DNA of 9,062 bases, from NCBI RefSeq assembly GCF_050315115.1, contig NZ_JBNPOJ010000032.1, positions 1-9,062 on the forward strand. The letters run 5' to 3'. The stretch's first letter is position 1. The number at the start of each line of letters is the position of its first letter. The translations under genes were made by a program, and so were the position numbers. The stretch is from Peptoniphilus_A sp022767005. GTDB lineage: Bacteria > Bacillota > Clostridia > Tissierellales > Peptoniphilaceae. The notes below the pieces were generated by a model. It was not told the DNA's origin. It did no database searches and saw only the letters and a list, made by a program, of their open reading frames with translations. This document shows positions 7,469 to 9,062 of the stretch, piece after piece.

Positions 7469-8416
7469 ATGGATTTTCGTGAGTTAAATTATGTACTTGC
7501 TATACATAAATACCAGAATATAACAAGAGCTGCTAACTCTCTATATGTTAGCCAGCCAACCTTAAGTAAATTTTTAATAAATCTTGAAAATACGCTCGGA
7601 CAAAAATTGTTCCGAAAACTTGGAAATAAATATGTTCTCACCTATGCCGGTGAACAGTATGTGAAAACTGCAAAAGAGATTCTGATTTTGAAATCCAATC
7701 TTGATATCCAACTTGCAGATATTATGAAACGCGATGTTGGGGTTCTTAATATTGCCTTTCCACGCATGCGTTGCATCTATATGCTCCCAGTGACACTTCC
7801 GCGTTTCCAACAGGAGCACCCAAACATTAAAGTAAATGTTTTCGAAGGAAGCTCCGATGAAAATGACAAGAGGCTCCTGGATGGAAAAGCAGAGATTGCA
7901 TTTTACAGTAGACCCGACACACCAAATCCCAAAATTGATTATGAAACTTTGAATAAAGAAGAACTTCTGATCTGTTTATGTAAGAATCATCCTCTTGGCC
8001 GTTATGCACAACCCAATCCTTCCAGCCGTTATCCGCGTCTGGATCCAATGCTTTTACAAAATGAACTGATTCTCCAAATGATGCCTGAGCATCGGACAAG
8101 ACAGCTCACAGACCGTTATTTTACAAGTATAGGGTTAAAATTTAAAAACATCATGACAACCAGCAGTCTTCCGGCCATCATGGAACTGGTTTCTGTCGGT
8201 TATGGTGCTGCCTTCATTTTTGAAACACATCTCATGCACTATACTTTTACACAGCCAATTGACTGCTATAGTTTTGGTGAGCCCAAAACCGTCTCTGATT
8301 TTGTTGTTGCACACCGACACGGAGGATACCTGCCTTCCTATGCACACGACTTCATCCGAATTGCAAAAGATCTGTTTGATACCTCCAATGCCAGTGGATT
8401 TACTTCTTTGGAATAG
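7469..8416 (+). CDS. LysR-type transcriptional regulator
   Basis: DNA-binding regulator of 315 residues, the usual LysR length. Residues 1-60 form the winged helix-turn-helix, with the family pattern ITRAANSLYVSQPTLSKFL and then LENTLGQKLF. Residues from about 90 to 305 form the periplasmic-binding-like effector domain (from VLNIAFPRMRCIYMLP onward, with the hinge-like VSVGYGAAFIFE near 240). The ATG has AAGGAG 6 nt upstream. Placement divergent from the hydratase operon is the classic LysR arrangement, so it probably activates that operon in response to the carboxylate or a product, and represses itself. The E. coli counterpart by position is YbhD. No obvious terminator follows; sequence after the TAG runs into a transposase remnant. 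Confidence 0.92.
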   Translation: MDFRELNYVLAIHKYQNITRAANSLYVSQPTLSKFLINLENTLGQKLFRKLGNKYVLTYAGEQYVKTAKEILILKSNLDIQLADIMKRDVGVLNIAFPRMRCIYMLPVTLPRFQQEHPNIKVNVFEGSSDENDKRLLDGKAEIAFYSRPDTPNPKIDYETLNKEELLICLCKNHPLGRYAQPNPSSRYPRLDPMLLQNELILQMMPEHRTRQLTDRYFTSIGLKFKNIMTTSSLPAIMELVSVGYGAAFIFETHLMHYTFTQPIDCYSFGEPKTVSDFVVAHRHGGYLPSYAHDFIRIAKDLFDTSNASGFTSLE

Positions 8417-8462
8417 TTAAACCAAATAATTTACAAAAAGCATATGGTATTCCAAAAAGTAT

Positions 8463-8893
8463 TTGTCGTTTCCATTTAAATTTTTAGCATGTAAGAGTCT
8501 ACTTACAAAACCTGCTTATAGTCTAACTTCTGAACGAGCTAAGGAAGTTTCTTTAATGCTTGATTTTAGTAATGATTTAAAATTAACATATAGGTTAAAG
8601 GAACGGTTTTACCAATATGTTCTTACTCAACCCAATAGAGTTAGAGCCACTAAATCTTTAAGAGAATGGATAAAAAGGGCTGAGGAATCTAATTTAAAAG
8701 AATTTAAATCTTGTATAACTGCTTTTAATAACTGGTTTGATGAAATATGTTATTCTTTTGACTATCCTTGGTCTAATGGTCCACTTGAAGACACACATAC
8801 TAAGATAAAGACTTTAAAGAGAAATTGTTTTGGTATGATAATTTGTAAAATGTCAATTTGTTTAGAAAAAGAATTATGTTTGCTTGTAAGTAG
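8463..8893 (+). pseudogene. ISL3-family transposase, C-terminal remnant with frameshift
   Basis: Only about the last third of a DDE transposase of the ISL3 family is left. The recognisable part begins near 8485 and contains the end of the catalytic domain: NNWFDEICYSFDYPWSNG, then PLEDTHTKIKTLKRNCFGM, where the Glu of LED is the third acidic residue. The N-terminal zinc-ribbon/HTH part and the first two catalytic Asp are absent. After FGM (8837) the reading frame changes. The expected tail appears in another frame as NVNLFRKRIMFACK (8849-8890) ending at TAG 8891, where intact relatives have RNFxxFRxRI. The reading frame that continues to 8975 is therefore an artefact in its last 45 codons. 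The only in-frame start is a TTG without a ribosome site. It cannot encode an active transposase. Confidence 0.82.
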
Positions 8894-8918
8894 TGATAGG
8901 AAAACGAGAAAATTTGCA

Positions 8919-8934
8919 AAACCCCTAGGGGTTT
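8919..8934. repeat. 16-bp perfect palindrome AAACCCCTAGGGGTTT
   Basis: Perfect self-complementary sequence 25 bp after the ancestral transposase stop. With a 3-nt bulge, the pairing extends to GCAAAA on the left and TTTGC on the right (8916-8940). It could be a bidirectional terminator or an IS-end structure; a T-rich but broken tract follows. The rest of 8894-9045 shows nothing I can assign. Confidence 0.6.
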
Positions 8935-9045
8935 GTTTGCTATGCTTATTTTTAATAGTTTTCTTGTTATTTTAGTATTTAAGCTTTATTAACGTCTATG
9001 CATTCATTTTTACATAAAAACCTGCTAACAAAAGTCAAGCCTAAA

Positions 9046-9061
9046 CTGAAATTAATTTCAG
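9046..9061. repeat. 16-bp perfect palindrome CTGAAATTAATTTCAG
   Basis: Fully self-complementary 16-mer at the window edge. Its continuation is not visible, so it may be half of a larger structure such as a terminator or operator for a gene outside the window. Confidence 0.5.
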
Positions 9062-9062
9062 C

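Noticed and set aside
8894..8975. Continuation of the transposase frame ending in a hydrophobic tail (CLLCLFLIVFLLF)
   Set aside because: It lies past the frameshift; the ancestral tail ends at 8893 in another frame. The tail is translation of T-rich non-coding DNA, not a membrane anchor.
1..9062. CRISPR array, tRNA or rRNA gene
   Set aside because: No regularly spaced repeats, and no tRNA or rRNA signature was seen on either strand. The GGTGGTAACACG motif belongs to the T-box.

Overview
The window looks like part of a low-G+C, Gram-positive anaerobe (Firmicutes, Clostridia/Tissierellia-like). Grounds: a T-box leader, strong Shine-Dalgarno sites, promoters close to the sigma-A consensus, and an ISL3-family transposase remnant. 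The exact taxon cannot be read from the sequence; a Peptoniphilaceae-like host is only a guess.

Layout. (1) About 1-2140, minus strand: one gene encoding a two-domain protein, homoserine O-acyltransferase (MetA) fused to the catalytic domain of aspartate kinase without ACT domains. It sits behind a promoter and a T-box leader whose specifier codon reads ATG (Met), so transcription should rise when tRNA-Met is uncharged. The next gene appears to start directly after its stop, outside the window. (2) About 2240-2376: a degenerate stretch that I read as the 3' end of an ISL3-family insertion sequence, ending a few bases from the transporter stop codon. (3) 2381-7116, minus strand: a compact three-gene operon for an aconitase-superfamily hydratase, a PrpF-family isomerase and an SLC13/MatC-like carboxylate permease. 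(4) 7117-7468: a 352-bp AT-rich divergent control region. (5) 7469-8416, plus strand: a LysR-type regulator. (6) About 8430-8893: the truncated, frameshifted C-terminus of an ISL3 transposase. (7) 8894-9062: non-coding, with two perfect palindromes.

How it fits together. The regulator, hydratase, isomerase and transporter repeat the gene content of the uncharacterised E. coli ybhD-ybhJ-ybhH-ybhI set. The simplest model is uptake of an unsaturated or hydroxylated di/tricarboxylate, shift of its double bond or cis/trans geometry by the PrpF protein, and (de)hydration by the Fe-S hydratase, all under LysR control. trans-Aconitate is one candidate substrate, but the sequence does not identify it. 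The module is richer in G+C (two hand-counted lines gave about 42-47%) than the metA-kinase gene (two lines about 23-25%). It is also bracketed by two ISL3 fragments in the same orientation, so it looks like an acquired cassette.
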